Numbered from the stretch's first letter, positions 35,079 through 43,913 are shown. The stretch: DNA of 64,000 bases from Lachnospiraceae bacterium (GCA_900751995.1 CAADTP010000046.1:19232-83231); one strand, 5' to 3'. The notes: a model not told the origin generated them from the sequence alone. Program-made: numbers and translations.

Positions 35079-36569
35079 ATGCGAAAATTAAGCAGAAAAT
35101 GGAAACTCTGGGGACTTTTTTTTGTTCTGATGTTCTTTGCAGCCGGAGCAACTGTACATACAACGGCAACAGATGTACAGGCTGCGACCAAAAACGGCTT
35201 TAAAACAGAAAAAGGAAAGTCCTATTATTATCAGAATGGACAGAAGGTAAAAGGCTGGCTTACACTGAACGGGAAGAAATATTTTTTTAATAAATCCACA
35301 GGCGTGCAGATGAAGCGTTGGGCTAAGGATTCCAAGGGCAAACGATATTTTTATAATGTCAACGGTGCCAAGGGCTATATGGCAACAGGCTGGCTTACAG
35401 ACAGTAAGAACAATACCCGCTATTTTAATCCCACCAGCGGATATATGACAACGAAATGGGCCACGATCAGCAATAAGAAATATTATTTCTACAGCGGCAG
35501 TGGTGCTGCAGCCAGAAGTGTATTCCTTACAGACAAGAAGAATGTGACCAGATATTTTACCAGCAAATGCTTTATGGCAAAGGGCTGGGCAACGAATAAG
35601 AAACAGCAGAAGCGTTATTTTAATCCAAACACGGGAGCTATGTATAAGGGCTTCAAGAAGATCGGCAGCGATACCTATTATTTTTACAGCAAGAGCGGCG
35701 TGATGGCTACCGGTTGGGTCACAAATTCCAAAAAAGGATATAAATATTATTTCGATCCGTCAACCGGTGTCATGGCTACGGGAACGAAGACGATCGATGG
35801 CAAGAAGTATACATTTGGCAGCAATGGTGTCCTGGATACCAACCCAAGCACTACTACAGTGACAAGCTCCAAGACTATCAAGAATTTCCTTGCCAATGCA
35901 TTACTTCCGGTAGGAAAGACTCTTTACGTATGGGGCGGCGGCCACAACTGGTCAGATGCGACCAGAAAGGGCATCAGTCCAAAATGGAAACAGTGGTATG
36001 ACAGCAATTCCAGCTCCTATAATTACAGATATTATATGGATCTCAGTGAAGCTACAGAACAGAAGGGCCTTGACTGCTCCGGCTTTGTAGGATGGTCTGT
36101 ATATCAGATCATGCAGAGCAGATCCGGTGGACCTATGTACACGGATGTTTCCGGAAATCTTGGATCTTTGTATTCCGGCAAGGGAATGGGTACCGTTGTT
36201 TCCCAGGCTCAGCTGGCAAGCTCAAACTGGAAGCTTTATCCTGGGGATATCGGATACAACAGCGGACATACCTGGATCGTTCTCGGACAGTGTTCCGATA
36301 AGAGTGTCGTGATCCTCCACTGTACACCGAATGCCGGCGTACAGATTTCCGGAACACCGACACCAAGCGGAACTTACGGAAGCCAGGCGATCAAGCTGGC
36401 AGAAACTTACATGTCCAGGTATCCTGGAGTCAGCAAATATGATTATCATGAATCCAGTGGTAACTATATCCGAAACGGTGCATACTTCAGATGGAACAGA
36501 AGCACTCTTTCCGATCCCAACGGATATCTGAACAAGACAGCCAATCAGATCCTTGCAGATCTTTTCTGA
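35079..36569 (+). CDS. Secreted peptidase with cell-wall-binding repeats and NlpC/P60 domain
   Basis: A 496-residue exported protein. After a long signal peptide there are about nine choline/glucan-binding-like repeats of 20-25 residues (GWLTLNGKKYFFNKSTG type, residues 45-265). A C-terminal NlpC/P60-like domain follows, with catalytic Cys in LDCSGFVGW and a His in SGHTWIVLG. It has a longer insert before the Cys than usual. It likely anchors to wall polymers and cleaves muropeptides. It has its own promoter and terminator. A second NlpC/P60 hydrolase of different architecture follows. Confidence 0.88.
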   Translation: MRKLSRKWKLWGLFFVLMFFAAGATVHTTATDVQAATKNGFKTEKGKSYYYQNGQKVKGWLTLNGKKYFFNKSTGVQMKRWAKDSKGKRYFYNVNGAKGYMATGWLTDSKNNTRYFNPTSGYMTTKWATISNKKYYFYSGSGAAARSVFLTDKKNVTRYFTSKCFMAKGWATNKKQQKRYFNPNTGAMYKGFKKIGSDTYYFYSKSGVMATGWVTNSKKGYKYYFDPSTGVMATGTKTIDGKKYTFGSNGVLDTNPSTTTVTSSKTIKNFLANALLPVGKTLYVWGGGHNWSDATRKGISPKWKQWYDSNSSSYNYRYYMDLSEATEQKGLDCSGFVGWSVYQIMQSRSGGPMYTDVSGNLGSLYSGKGMGTVVSQAQLASSNWKLYPGDIGYNSGHTWIVLGQCSDKSVVILHCTPNAGVQISGTPTPSGTYGSQAIKLAETYMSRYPGVSKYDYHESSGNYIRNGAYFRWNRSTLSDPNGYLNKTANQILADLF

Positions 36570-36623
36570 TCAGGATATGCTGAAAGAAATTTATATGTAA
36601 CAAATAGCAATAAGAAACGTGAG

Positions 36624-36659
36624 AGGAGAATCTGAGATAACCCGGGTTCTCCTTTTTTA
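36624..36659 (+). terminator. Intrinsic terminator after the first NlpC/P60 gene
   Basis: AGGAGAA (36624-36630) pairs with TTCTCCT (36648-36654) and runs into a T tract. Confidence 0.75.
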
Positions 36660-36714
36660 ATGTCAAAATCATTAATAAATGTTACAAAGTTTTAAACTAA
36701 TTAATAGAAAATCC

Positions 36715-36743
36715 TTGCAATCCAAATAACACTGTGTTAATAT
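36715..36743 (+). promoter_or_regulatory. Promoter of the coiled-coil NlpC/P60 gene
   Basis: TTGCAA (36715-36720) and TAATAT (36738-36743), 17 bp apart, lie 110 bp before the ATG. Confidence 0.55.
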
Positions 36744-36852
36744 ATAAAAAGATTGAAACAAGATATTGCAAAAGTATTACAAAGAAAACCAACGAAGCGG
36801 ATGGTCAGATCCGCTGTATTAAATTAGAATCAGATTGCGAGGGTGAACAGTC

Positions 36853-38313
36853 ATGAAGAAAAGGATATTATGTCTGACACTGGCGCTCATCATCAGCGGA
36901 GCACAGGTAGTCAGCGTAAGCGCAACAAGAGAAGATGAGGCAGCACTTCAGCAGGAGATGGATGCGACTAACGAACAGCTGAATGCGACTTATTCCAGAT
37001 TGGATGAGCTTTCCTCACAGAAGTCACAGATTGAAGGCGAGATTTCAACTCTTGATGCCAATCTTGTAAACGTGATGGTTTCGATCCAGACACTGGAGGG
37101 AGATATCTCCAATAAGGAAGCCGACATTGCATCTACACAGACCAACCTTGAGAAGGCCCAAAATGCCAAGCAGAAACAGTATGAGGCAATGAAGAAACGT
37201 ATCCAGTATCTCTATGAGAAGGGTGGAGATGATGCATGGTTCCAGATGATGCTGAATGCAGAGAACCTGTCTGACCTTCTTACAAGAGCAGAGTACACAC
37301 AGAAGACTTATGAGCAGGACCGTAAGAGTCTTGAAAAATATTCCAATACGATCCAGCAGGTGGCAAACCTGGAGGCACAGTACACACAGGAGAAGGCAGA
37401 GCTGGAGGGAATGAAGCAGGAATATGAGGCAGAGTCCCAGAACCTGCAGGCACAGCTGGATGAGAAGCGTGCCACATCCGCAGATTATGATAATGAGATC
37501 GCCTACGCACAGCAGCAGGCTACAGATTATGCCAACCTTCTTGCAGAGCAGACTGCAGAGCTTCAGAGATTAGAGGCTGAGCGTATTGCAGCAGAGGAAG
37601 AGGCAAGACGTCAGGCCGAGGCTGAAGCAGCAGCGAGAGCACAGGCTGAGGCAGAAGAGGAAGCAAGACGCCAGGCAGAGCAGGAAGCACAGCAGGATGA
37701 GGCGGACGAGAGCGAAGACGGACAGTACGATGAGGACGGCGACGTGATCGAGAATGCAGATGAGGATACTGCAGAAGATGACACCGAGGATGTGGATGAA
37801 GATGCAGACAATGGTGAGAATGATGATGCGTCCGAGGATACTGAGAATACAGAGGATAATGCAGACGCAGATTACGATAACAGCACAGACGCATCTGAAG
37901 AAAGTGCAGAGGACACATCTAATGCAGAGGATACATCTTCAGACAGTGACAGTTCTTCTTACAGTAGCGGTTCAGGATCTTCTGTTGTGAATTATGCTAC
38001 ACAGTTTGTGGGAAATCCTTACGTATGGGGCGGAACAAGCCTTACCAATGGTGCAGACTGCTCCGGATTTGTACAGAGTGTCTATGCGAACTTCGGAGTC
38101 AGCCTTCCGAGAACCTCCTATGAGCAGCAGAATGCAGGTACAGAAGTATCCTACGCAGATGCACAGCCGGGAGATCTGATCTGCTATGGCGGACACGTGG
38201 CTATTTACATGGGTAATGGCCAGATCGTTCATGCATCGAACTCTCAGGACGGGATCAAGATCAGCAATGATGCTACATACAGAACAATTGTATCTGTAAG
38301 ACGTCTTGTATAA
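36853..38313 (+). CDS. Secreted coiled-coil NlpC/P60 peptidoglycan hydrolase (CwlO/PcsB-like)
   Basis: A 486-residue exported enzyme. A signal peptide is followed by a long coiled coil (residues about 28-285, heptads rich in Gln, Glu, Ala and Leu), an Asp/Glu-rich acidic linker (about 285-375) and a C-terminal NlpC/P60 domain (YATQFVGNPYVWGGTSLTNGADCSGFV, then GDLICYGGHVAIYMG) with the Cys and His of the catalytic triad. The layout is that of CwlO/PcsB D,L-endopeptidases, which are switched by FtsEX or similar through the coiled coil. GAGGGTGAACAGTC precedes the ATG. Confidence 0.9.
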   Translation: MKKRILCLTLALIISGAQVVSVSATREDEAALQQEMDATNEQLNATYSRLDELSSQKSQIEGEISTLDANLVNVMVSIQTLEGDISNKEADIASTQTNLEKAQNAKQKQYEAMKKRIQYLYEKGGDDAWFQMMLNAENLSDLLTRAEYTQKTYEQDRKSLEKYSNTIQQVANLEAQYTQEKAELEGMKQEYEAESQNLQAQLDEKRATSADYDNEIAYAQQQATDYANLLAEQTAELQRLEAERIAAEEEARRQAEAEAAARAQAEAEEEARRQAEQEAQQDEADESEDGQYDEDGDVIENADEDTAEDDTEDVDEDADNGENDDASEDTENTEDNADADYDNSTDASEESAEDTSNAEDTSSDSDSSSYSSGSGSSVVNYATQFVGNPYVWGGTSLTNGADCSGFVQSVYANFGVSLPRTSYEQQNAGTEVSYADAQPGDLICYGGHVAIYMGNGQIVHASNSQDGIKISNDATYRTIVSVRRLV

Positions 38314-38344
38314 TAAAAACGTACAACAGAAAATAAAAATACAG

Positions 38345-38375
38345 CAGCCCGACAGCAGTTTGTCGGGCTGTTTTT
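38345..38375 (+). terminator. Intrinsic terminator after the CwlO-like gene
   Basis: CAGCCCGACA (38345-38354) pairs perfectly with TGTCGGGCTG (38361-38370), followed by five T residues. Confidence 0.92.
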
Positions 38376-38514
38376 AACGTCGGAAAAAATACTGAAAAAC
38401 CCATGGAACGGAGTGAACAGCAACAAAATATGCTCAAAAATGTATAAATATTGAAAACAGTATTGACATATAATTAACAGGATGTTATTATAATGTCAGT
38501 ATAATTCCATATTG

Positions 38515-38705
38515 AACATAGCAAGTGCTGAGGATAGCTGACAGTTATATATTGATTATCAGAAGTCCACAGAAAAGGGAATCAGGTGTGAAACCTGAGC
38601 GATCCGGTCACTGTAACGGAGGAGCGAATTTCATAGTCCATTGTACGTATGTATGAGAAGGAGAGAGGAGCCATGATCCCGGAGCCAGGAAACCTGCTTG
38701 TTATG
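38515..38705 (+). ncRNA. Cobalamin riboswitch 2
   Basis: GGGAATCAGGTGTGAAACCTG, then GGTCACTGTAA, then the B12 box GAGCCAGGAAACCTGC (about 38682-38697) give the cobalamin-aptamer pattern. A -35-like TTGACA (38463-38468) lies upstream with TTATAAT-like sequence near 38488-38494, so spacing is not ideal. Two terminator-like hairpins follow before the only downstream gene, at 38983. Confidence 0.88.
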
Positions 38706-38768
38706 GCGAGGTTAAACTTCCGTGTAAAGTGTAACAACCATTTCAGGGACTCCGCACCCCTGGGACGT

Positions 38769-38801
38769 TGTCTACTTTTTTACGAGAGTAGGCATTTTTT
38801 T
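38769..38801 (+). terminator. Terminator of cobalamin riboswitch 2 (expression platform)
   Basis: TGTCTAC (38769-38775) pairs with GTAGGCA (38788-38794), with one G-T pair, followed by seven T residues. It lies about 65 nt after the B12 box, where a riboswitch terminator is expected. Confidence 0.6.
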
Positions 38802-38910
38802 ATGGAATGCGCCTGTTCATATGAATTATACATGATTAAATGGCAGGCGATACTACTCCGGATACATTCGTTCCCTCCGCGCACTCATGAACGGATTATA
38901 TTTCTACCCC

Positions 38911-38935
38911 GGGGTGGCATCGCTACCTCTTTTTT
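38911..38935 (+). terminator. Second terminator-like hairpin before the Cys-rich gene
   Basis: GGGGTGGC (38911-38918) pairs with GCTACCTC (38922-38929), with two G-T pairs, followed by six T residues. The loop is only three bases. Confidence 0.5.
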
Positions 38936-38982
38936 ATAGGAAAAAGTTATGTGTGGTTATGTCAGGAGAGGAGAAAAGAGCC

Positions 38983-39270
38983 ATGGAGAAACCATACTGG
39001 GAAGGCAAAGAATACTCTTACTTCAGCCACAAAAACTGTGAGTATTTTCCGTGCCATAAAGGAGCAGATCCGGAGAACTTCAATTGTCTGTTCTGCTATT
39101 GTCCTTTATATGCACTGGGAGATAAATGTGGTGGTAATTTCCGCTTTACGGAAAGCGGGATTAAAGACTGCACCGAATGCAAGCTTCCTCACAGAAGAGA
39201 AAATTTCGGATATGTTACAGGTAAATATAGCGAGCTTGCGGAAATTGTACGGAAGCAGCGGGAAAAATAA
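38983..39270 (+). CDS. Cysteine-rich small domain protein, probably corrinoid-related
   Basis: A 95-residue protein with eight or more cysteines: CEYFPCHKG, CLFCYCPLY, KCGG and DCTECKLPH. It matches the 'cysteine-rich small domain' family, a presumed metal-binding domain often found near or fused to cobalamin genes. The cobalamin riboswitch upstream fits this. I chose the ATG at 38983 (MEKPYW) because GGAGAGGAGAAAAGAGCC precedes it. An ATG at 38959 is possible. The function is unknown. Cobalt or corrinoid handling is inferred from regulation only. Confidence 0.75.
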   Translation: MEKPYWEGKEYSYFSHKNCEYFPCHKGADPENFNCLFCYCPLYALGDKCGGNFRFTESGIKDCTECKLPHRRENFGYVTGKYSELAEIVRKQREK

Positions 39271-39330
39271 AAAACAGGCCAGTTCAGATACAGGAAAATG
39301 TATATTCCTGTGTTTGAACTGGCCTGTTTT
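39270..39330. terminator. Bidirectional terminator between convergent genes
   Basis: AAAACAGGCCAGTTCA (39270-39285) and its full complement (39315-39330) form a long stem between the Cys-rich gene on the plus strand and the PHP gene on the minus strand, with A and T runs on either side. Confidence 0.88.
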
Positions 39331-39377
39331 GTTTGGAGTGGACAATATCTGTTATCTGTCGGAAAAGATACAGAAGA

Positions 39378-40094
39378 TCATTCTCTGGTTTGGAGAAAAA
39401 CCTTGAGTCTGGGAATCTGGTTGTTGAGGATCAGCTGTTCCGGAAACATGGCCTGATGAACAAACTCAGCAGCACAGGTAAAATCTCCGATATGCTCCGG
39501 GCCATGGCTGTCACTGGAAAGAAGCAGCGGCAGATCATATTTGCGGCAGCATCGAAGGATCTCGAAACAGTTTTCTCTTGTGTCGCCACGATAGCCATAA
39601 GGTGCAAGAGAAGCTTCGTTGATCTCAAAGATCGTGCCGGTTTCCCTGGCAGCCCTTGCAAGCGCATCATAATTAACCGGGTAATGAGTGTTATCACTAT
39701 GTCCGAGGATCTTTACACAGGGGTTTTTCATTACATTGATAAAAGCTTCTGTGTTTTCGGCTCTGGTACCGCAGCGGTAATTCCAGGCATGCATGCTGGC
39801 AATGGCGTAATCAAGTTTACATAATAATTCCTGATCTAAATCTACCGTTCCGCTGCGGTCAAGGATATTCAGTTCAATTCCGTAGAGTAATTCTACACCG
39901 AAATGTTTTTTGGGAGAATAGGTAAGGCTGCGGAAATAGGAGGAAGTTCCGGCTGCCAGAGTGCCGGGACCGTGATCAGTGATTCCGAGAAGCCGGAGAC
40001 CTTTCTCAGCAGCTGCGCGTGCCATGTTGGTGATGGTACATTCCGTGCCGTGACCACTGGCGATGGAGTGGGTATGCATATCAGAAAGATACAT
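39378..40094 (-). CDS. PHP-domain phosphoesterase, YcdX-like
   Basis: A 238-residue metal-dependent phosphoesterase. PHP motifs are DMHTHSIASGHG at the N-terminus, GITDHGPG, LYGIELNILD, LDYAIASMHAW, ILGHSDNTHYP and SSDSHGPEHIG, which supply the His/Asp/Glu ligands of a trinuclear metal site. The spacing is that of the YcdX branch, which includes phosphatases of unknown natural substrate. It is on the minus strand with AAAGAGGTGTATTTTT upstream of its ATG, divergent from the microcompartment locus. Confidence 0.9.
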   Translation of the reverse strand: MYLSDMHTHSIASGHGTECTITNMARAAAEKGLRLLGITDHGPGTLAAGTSSYFRSLTYSPKKHFGVELLYGIELNILDRSGTVDLDQELLCKLDYAIASMHAWNYRCGTRAENTEAFINVMKNPCVKILGHSDNTHYPVNYDALARAARETGTIFEINEASLAPYGYRGDTRENCFEILRCCRKYDLPLLLSSDSHGPEHIGDFTCAAEFVHQAMFPEQLILNNQIPRLKVFLQTRE

Positions 40095-40132
40095 AAAAAT
40101 ACACCTCTTTTACTGTTTGAGAACATGTGACA

Positions 40133-40159
40133 GAGCGGAATACGAATGTCCGCTTTGCA
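40133..40159. repeat. Partial dispersed repeat, short hairpin copy
   Basis: GAGCGGAATACGAATGTCCGCTTTGCA has the GCGGA...TCCGCTTT core of the dispersed repeat but lacks the first hairpin. It lies in the 354-bp gap between the PHP gene and the microcompartment promoter, in which the rest is A-rich. Confidence 0.4.
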
Positions 40160-40325
40160 TAAATTTTTTCTGAAAAACAAAGGAATTCCTATATAAATCC
40201 AAGTATGGCAGAGCAGAAAAACAAAGTCAATAGAGAAAAACATAAAAATACAAAAAACAAATAAAATCAACAGGGCGCAACCGATAAAAACCACAAAAAC
40301 AGCTATAAACACATGTTGGATTTCG

Positions 40326-40354
40326 TTGACATCGAAGTAGGGGTAAGGTATAAT
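40326..40354 (+). promoter_or_regulatory. Promoter of the glycyl radical dehydratase gene, with A-rich upstream box
   Basis: TTGACA (40326-40331) and TATAAT (40349-40354) are 17 bp apart. The 100 bp upstream is strongly A-rich with ACAAAAACA-like units, and TATAAACACATGTTGGATTT abuts the -35 box. A related arrangement precedes the promoter at 43885, so a shared regulator site is likely. Confidence 0.75.
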
Positions 40355-40448
40355 AAAACTACATGAGCACATAGCCGGACAGGAGCGGTTCTGGAAGCGT
40401 AGAGGCAGACAGATCACCAGAAACAACCGGTTATGAGAAAGGAGAATC

Positions 40449-42974
40449 ATGGAGAAATTTCATATAGCAGATGTTCCGAAAACAGACAGGATCACACATC
40501 TTGTAGATAATCTTTATGCAAAGATGCCGGTGATCGAATCTGCCAGAGCAAAACTGATCACAGAGTCTTACAAAGCAACAGAAGACGAGCCGATCATCAC
40601 CCGCAGAGCCAAGGCATTTGCCCACATCCTGCACAACATTCCGATCATCATCCGTGATGAGGAGCTGATCGTCGGAAGCAGCACTTTGGCGCCGAGAGGA
40701 TGTCAGACGTTTCCGGAGTATTCTTTCCAGTGGCTGGAAGATGAGCTGGATACAGTGGCTACCAGAACAGCCGATCCATTTTATATTGCGGAGGAAACCA
40801 AGGCGGAGCTCCGTGAGGTACATAAATACTGGAAAGGCAAGACTACCAGTGAGCTTGCAACCTCCTACATGGCACCGGAAGCGATTCTTGCCATTGACCA
40901 CAATATTTTTACACCCGGAAACTATTTCTACAATGGTGTAGGACACGTAACCGTTAAATATGAAGAAGTTCTGGCGATCGGTTATGAAGGGATCATTGCC
41001 AAAGCTCAGAAGGAACTGGATGAGTGTAATGTAGGAGATGGTGATTACGCAAAGAAATCCCGTTTCCTGGAAGCAGTTATCATGAGCTGTCAGGCAGTTA
41101 TCGACTATGCACATCGCTATGCCGAGCTCGCAGAGCAGATGGCATATCAGTGTCAGGATCCGACCAGAAAACAGGAACTCCTTCAGATCGCATCCAATTG
41201 TACACGCGTACCGGCGAAGGGCGCCCGTAATTTCTATGAGGCGTGCCAGTCCTTCTGGTTTGTACAGCAGCTGATCCAGATGGAAAGCAGCGGACATTCT
41301 ATTTCTCCGGGACGTTTTGACCAGTATATGTATCCATATTACAAGAGTGATATGGAAGCAGGCAATCTTACCAGAGAATTTGCCCAGGAACTGATGGACT
41401 GCATATGGGTAAAATTAAACGACCTGAATAAATGCCGTGATGCTGCATCTGCAGAAGGTTTTGCAGGCTACAGCCTTTTCCAGAACCTGATCGCAGGTGG
41501 TCAGAACAAGGATGGCGAGGATGTGACCAATGATCTCTCCTTTATGTGCATCCAGGCGTCTATGCATGTGCACCTTCCGGCACCGTCTCTTTCTGTAAGA
41601 GTATGGAACGGATCACCACATGAATTCCTGATCAAGGCTGCAGAGCTTACAAGAACAGGAATCGGACTTCCGGCTTATTACAATGATGAGGTTATCATTC
41701 CTGCACTGCAGAACCGCGGCCTTTCTCTTGCAGATGCCAGAGAATATAACATCATCGGCTGTGTAGAACCGCAGAAGGCAGGTAAGACAGAGGGCTGGCA
41801 TGACGCTGCGTTCTTTAACATGTGCCGTCCGCTGGAGATGGTTTTCTCTAATGGTATGGACAAAGGGGTACAGATCAGTGTCCAGACCGGCGATGTCACA
41901 GAGATGAAGAGCTTCGATGAGTTCTATGATGCATATAAGAAACAGATGGAATATTTCATTTCCCTGCTTGTAAATGCTGATAATGCCATTGATGTGGCAC
42001 ATGCGGAGAGATGTCCGCTTCCATTCCTTTCCTGTATGGTGGATGACTGCCTGAAACGGGGCAAATCCGTTCAGGAAGGCGGAGCTGTTTATAACTTTAC
42101 AGGTCCTCAGGGATTTGGTATTGCAAACATGGCAGATTCTCTGTATGCGATCCGCAAGCTTGTATATGAAGAAAAGAAGATGACCATGGAAGAGCTGAAG
42201 GAGGCTCTGGCATGGAACTATGGCAAGGGTATCGATGCACAGTCTGCAGCAGATATCACCACCATCGTTATGCAGAAGCTTCAGGAGAATGGCATCAGCG
42301 TAAATGAGCAGACCGCAACAGCTGTTATGACAGCAGCTCTCGGAACAGAGCCATCTCCGGAGAAAAAGGCAAGATTCGAAGAGATCCACAAGATGATCGA
42401 GGAGGTTCCGAAGTTTGGAAATGATATCCCGGATGTGGACTACTTTGCAAGGGATGTGGCTTATACTTACACAAGACCGCTTCAGAAATATATGAACCCA
42501 AGAGGCGGACATTATCAGGCAGGACTTTATCCTGTATCTGCAAACGTTCCGCTTGGCGGACAGACCGGTGCAACACCGGATGGCCGTTACGCACATACTC
42601 CGGTAGCAGATGGCGTTTCCCCGTCAGCCGGCAAGGATGTGAAGGGACCGACAGCTGCGGCAACTTCTGTATCCCGCCTGGATCATTTTATCGTATCCAA
42701 CGGAACACTGTTTAATCAGAAATTCCATCCGTCAGCACTTGCAGGAAGAGAAGGACTGGAGAAATTCGTAGCACTGATCCGCGGATATTTTGATCAGAAG
42801 GGTATGCATATGCAGTTTAACGTTGTTGACAGAGAAACACTTCTGGATGCACAGAAGCATCCGGAGAAGTACAAACATCTGGTTGTACGTGTTGCAGGCT
42901 ACAGCGCATTGTTCACTACACTTTCCAGATCTCTGCAGGACGATATCATCAGACGTACTGAGCAGGGCTTCTAA
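40449..42974 (+). CDS. B12-independent glycyl radical 1,2-propanediol dehydratase
   Basis: An 841-residue glycyl radical enzyme. The thiyl-radical Cys438 sits in IIGCVEPQ, followed by the Glu of the diol dehydratase group, and the radical Gly817 sits in VRVAGYSALF near the C-terminus. It should convert (S)-1,2-propanediol to propionaldehyde in the microcompartment. The fuculose-phosphate aldolase and fucose isomerase nearby, and the Roseburia-type gene set, favour propanediol over choline or glycerol. Its activase follows after 11 bp. It starts with a good AAAGGAGAATC ribosome site. Confidence 0.9.
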   Translation: MEKFHIADVPKTDRITHLVDNLYAKMPVIESARAKLITESYKATEDEPIITRRAKAFAHILHNIPIIIRDEELIVGSSTLAPRGCQTFPEYSFQWLEDELDTVATRTADPFYIAEETKAELREVHKYWKGKTTSELATSYMAPEAILAIDHNIFTPGNYFYNGVGHVTVKYEEVLAIGYEGIIAKAQKELDECNVGDGDYAKKSRFLEAVIMSCQAVIDYAHRYAELAEQMAYQCQDPTRKQELLQIASNCTRVPAKGARNFYEACQSFWFVQQLIQMESSGHSISPGRFDQYMYPYYKSDMEAGNLTREFAQELMDCIWVKLNDLNKCRDAASAEGFAGYSLFQNLIAGGQNKDGEDVTNDLSFMCIQASMHVHLPAPSLSVRVWNGSPHEFLIKAAELTRTGIGLPAYYNDEVIIPALQNRGLSLADAREYNIIGCVEPQKAGKTEGWHDAAFFNMCRPLEMVFSNGMDKGVQISVQTGDVTEMKSFDEFYDAYKKQMEYFISLLVNADNAIDVAHAERCPLPFLSCMVDDCLKRGKSVQEGGAVYNFTGPQGFGIANMADSLYAIRKLVYEEKKMTMEELKEALAWNYGKGIDAQSAADITTIVMQKLQENGISVNEQTATAVMTAALGTEPSPEKKARFEEIHKMIEEVPKFGNDIPDVDYFARDVAYTYTRPLQKYMNPRGGHYQAGLYPVSANVPLGGQTGATPDGRYAHTPVADGVSPSAGKDVKGPTAAATSVSRLDHFIVSNGTLFNQKFHPSALAGREGLEKFVALIRGYFDQKGMHMQFNVVDRETLLDAQKHPEKYKHLVVRVAGYSALFTTLSRSLQDDIIRRTEQGF

Positions 42975-42985
42975 AGGAGTAACGA

Positions 42986-43777
42986 ATGGACTATTTGGAT
43001 ACAAAGGGCAGGATCTTTGATGTTCAGAAATATTCAGTACACGATGGACCGGGTATCCGTACCATCGTGTTCCTGAAGGGCTGCGTTCTTCGCTGCCGCT
43101 GGTGCTGTAATCCGGAATCACAGGAATACCGGATCCAGAACATGAAGGTTCTGGGAGAAGATAAAGTGATCGGCCGCGACGTGACAGTTCGTGAGATGAT
43201 CGAAGAGGTGGAAAAAGACCGTGCCTATTATTACCGTTCCGGAGGCGGGATCACCCTTTCCGGGGGGGAATGTATGTGCCAGGCGGACTTTTCCAGAGAT
43301 CTTCTTCGCGCGGCAAAGGAGAGAGGAATCAACACAGCGGTAGAAAGTATGGCCTGTGCCCCATGGGAAAAGATTGAACAGGTACTTCCCTATCTGGATG
43401 TATATCTGATGGATATCAAGCATATGGATCAGGAAAAACATAAAGAATTTACAGGACGGGCCAACGGACTGATGCTGGAGAATGCAAGAAGGGTTGCGCT
43501 CTACGGAAAAACCAGACTGGTGATCCGCGTTCCGGTGATCCCCACATTTAATGATTCTGTGGAAGAGATCCAGGCGATCGCAAGATTTGCAGCATCCCTT
43601 CCGGGCGTAAACAAGATCCATCTTCTTCCGTACCACAGACTGGGGCAGGATAAATATGAAGGACTTGGCAGACCCTATTTAATGGAAGGAATCCTTCCGC
43701 CTACAGCAGAACATATGCAGATGTTAAAGAATGCAGTGCATGCGGTATGCAGCCTGGACTGCCAGATCGGCGGCTGA
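42986..43777 (+). CDS. Glycyl radical enzyme activating enzyme (radical SAM)
   Basis: A 263-residue radical SAM protein that would create the glycyl radical on the preceding dehydratase. The SAM cluster motif is CVLRCRWC (CX3CX2C). Also present are VHDGPGIRTIVFLKGC near the start, GGGITLSGGE and the C-terminal LLPYHRLGQDKYEGLGR. The insert with two further [4Fe-4S] clusters found in many diol dehydratase activases is absent, so it is the shorter PflA-like form. GGAGTAACG precedes the ATG. Confidence 0.93.
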   Translation: MDYLDTKGRIFDVQKYSVHDGPGIRTIVFLKGCVLRCRWCCNPESQEYRIQNMKVLGEDKVIGRDVTVREMIEEVEKDRAYYYRSGGGITLSGGECMCQADFSRDLLRAAKERGINTAVESMACAPWEKIEQVLPYLDVYLMDIKHMDQEKHKEFTGRANGLMLENARRVALYGKTRLVIRVPVIPTFNDSVEEIQAIARFAASLPGVNKIHLLPYHRLGQDKYEGLGRPYLMEGILPPTAEHMQMLKNAVHAVCSLDCQIGG

Positions 43778-43884
43778 GAGATACAGGATTACAGAAAAAA
43801 GATCCTTTACAAACAGAAAATATAAAAAACAATAAAAACAACACAAAATACAACAAGAAACCAACATAAAACAACGGATTGTCC

Positions 43885-43913
43885 TTGACTTATTTTGTGG
43901 TATGGGGTAAAAT
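43885..43913 (+). promoter_or_regulatory. Second promoter of the microcompartment locus, before the aldolase
   Basis: TTGACT (43885-43890) and TAAAAT (43908-43913) are 17 bp apart. A-rich sequence with repeated AACAACA and ATAAAAAACAA units fills 43795-43880. ACATAAAACAACGGATTGTC just before the -35 box parallels the promoter at 40326. Confidence 0.7.

Noticed and set aside
38911..38935. T-box riboswitch suggested by GGGGTGGCATCGC
   Set aside because: The upstream sequence is too short and lacks a recognisable stem I with specifier loop. The resemblance is kept only as a weak note.
40449..42974. Choline trimethylamine-lyase (CutC) or glycerol dehydratase as identity of the glycyl radical enzyme
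   Set aside because: The neighbouring fuculose-phosphate aldolase with an encapsulation helix, and fucI, point to 1,2-propanediol. No choline genes are present. Sequence alone does not fully exclude glycerol as a substrate.
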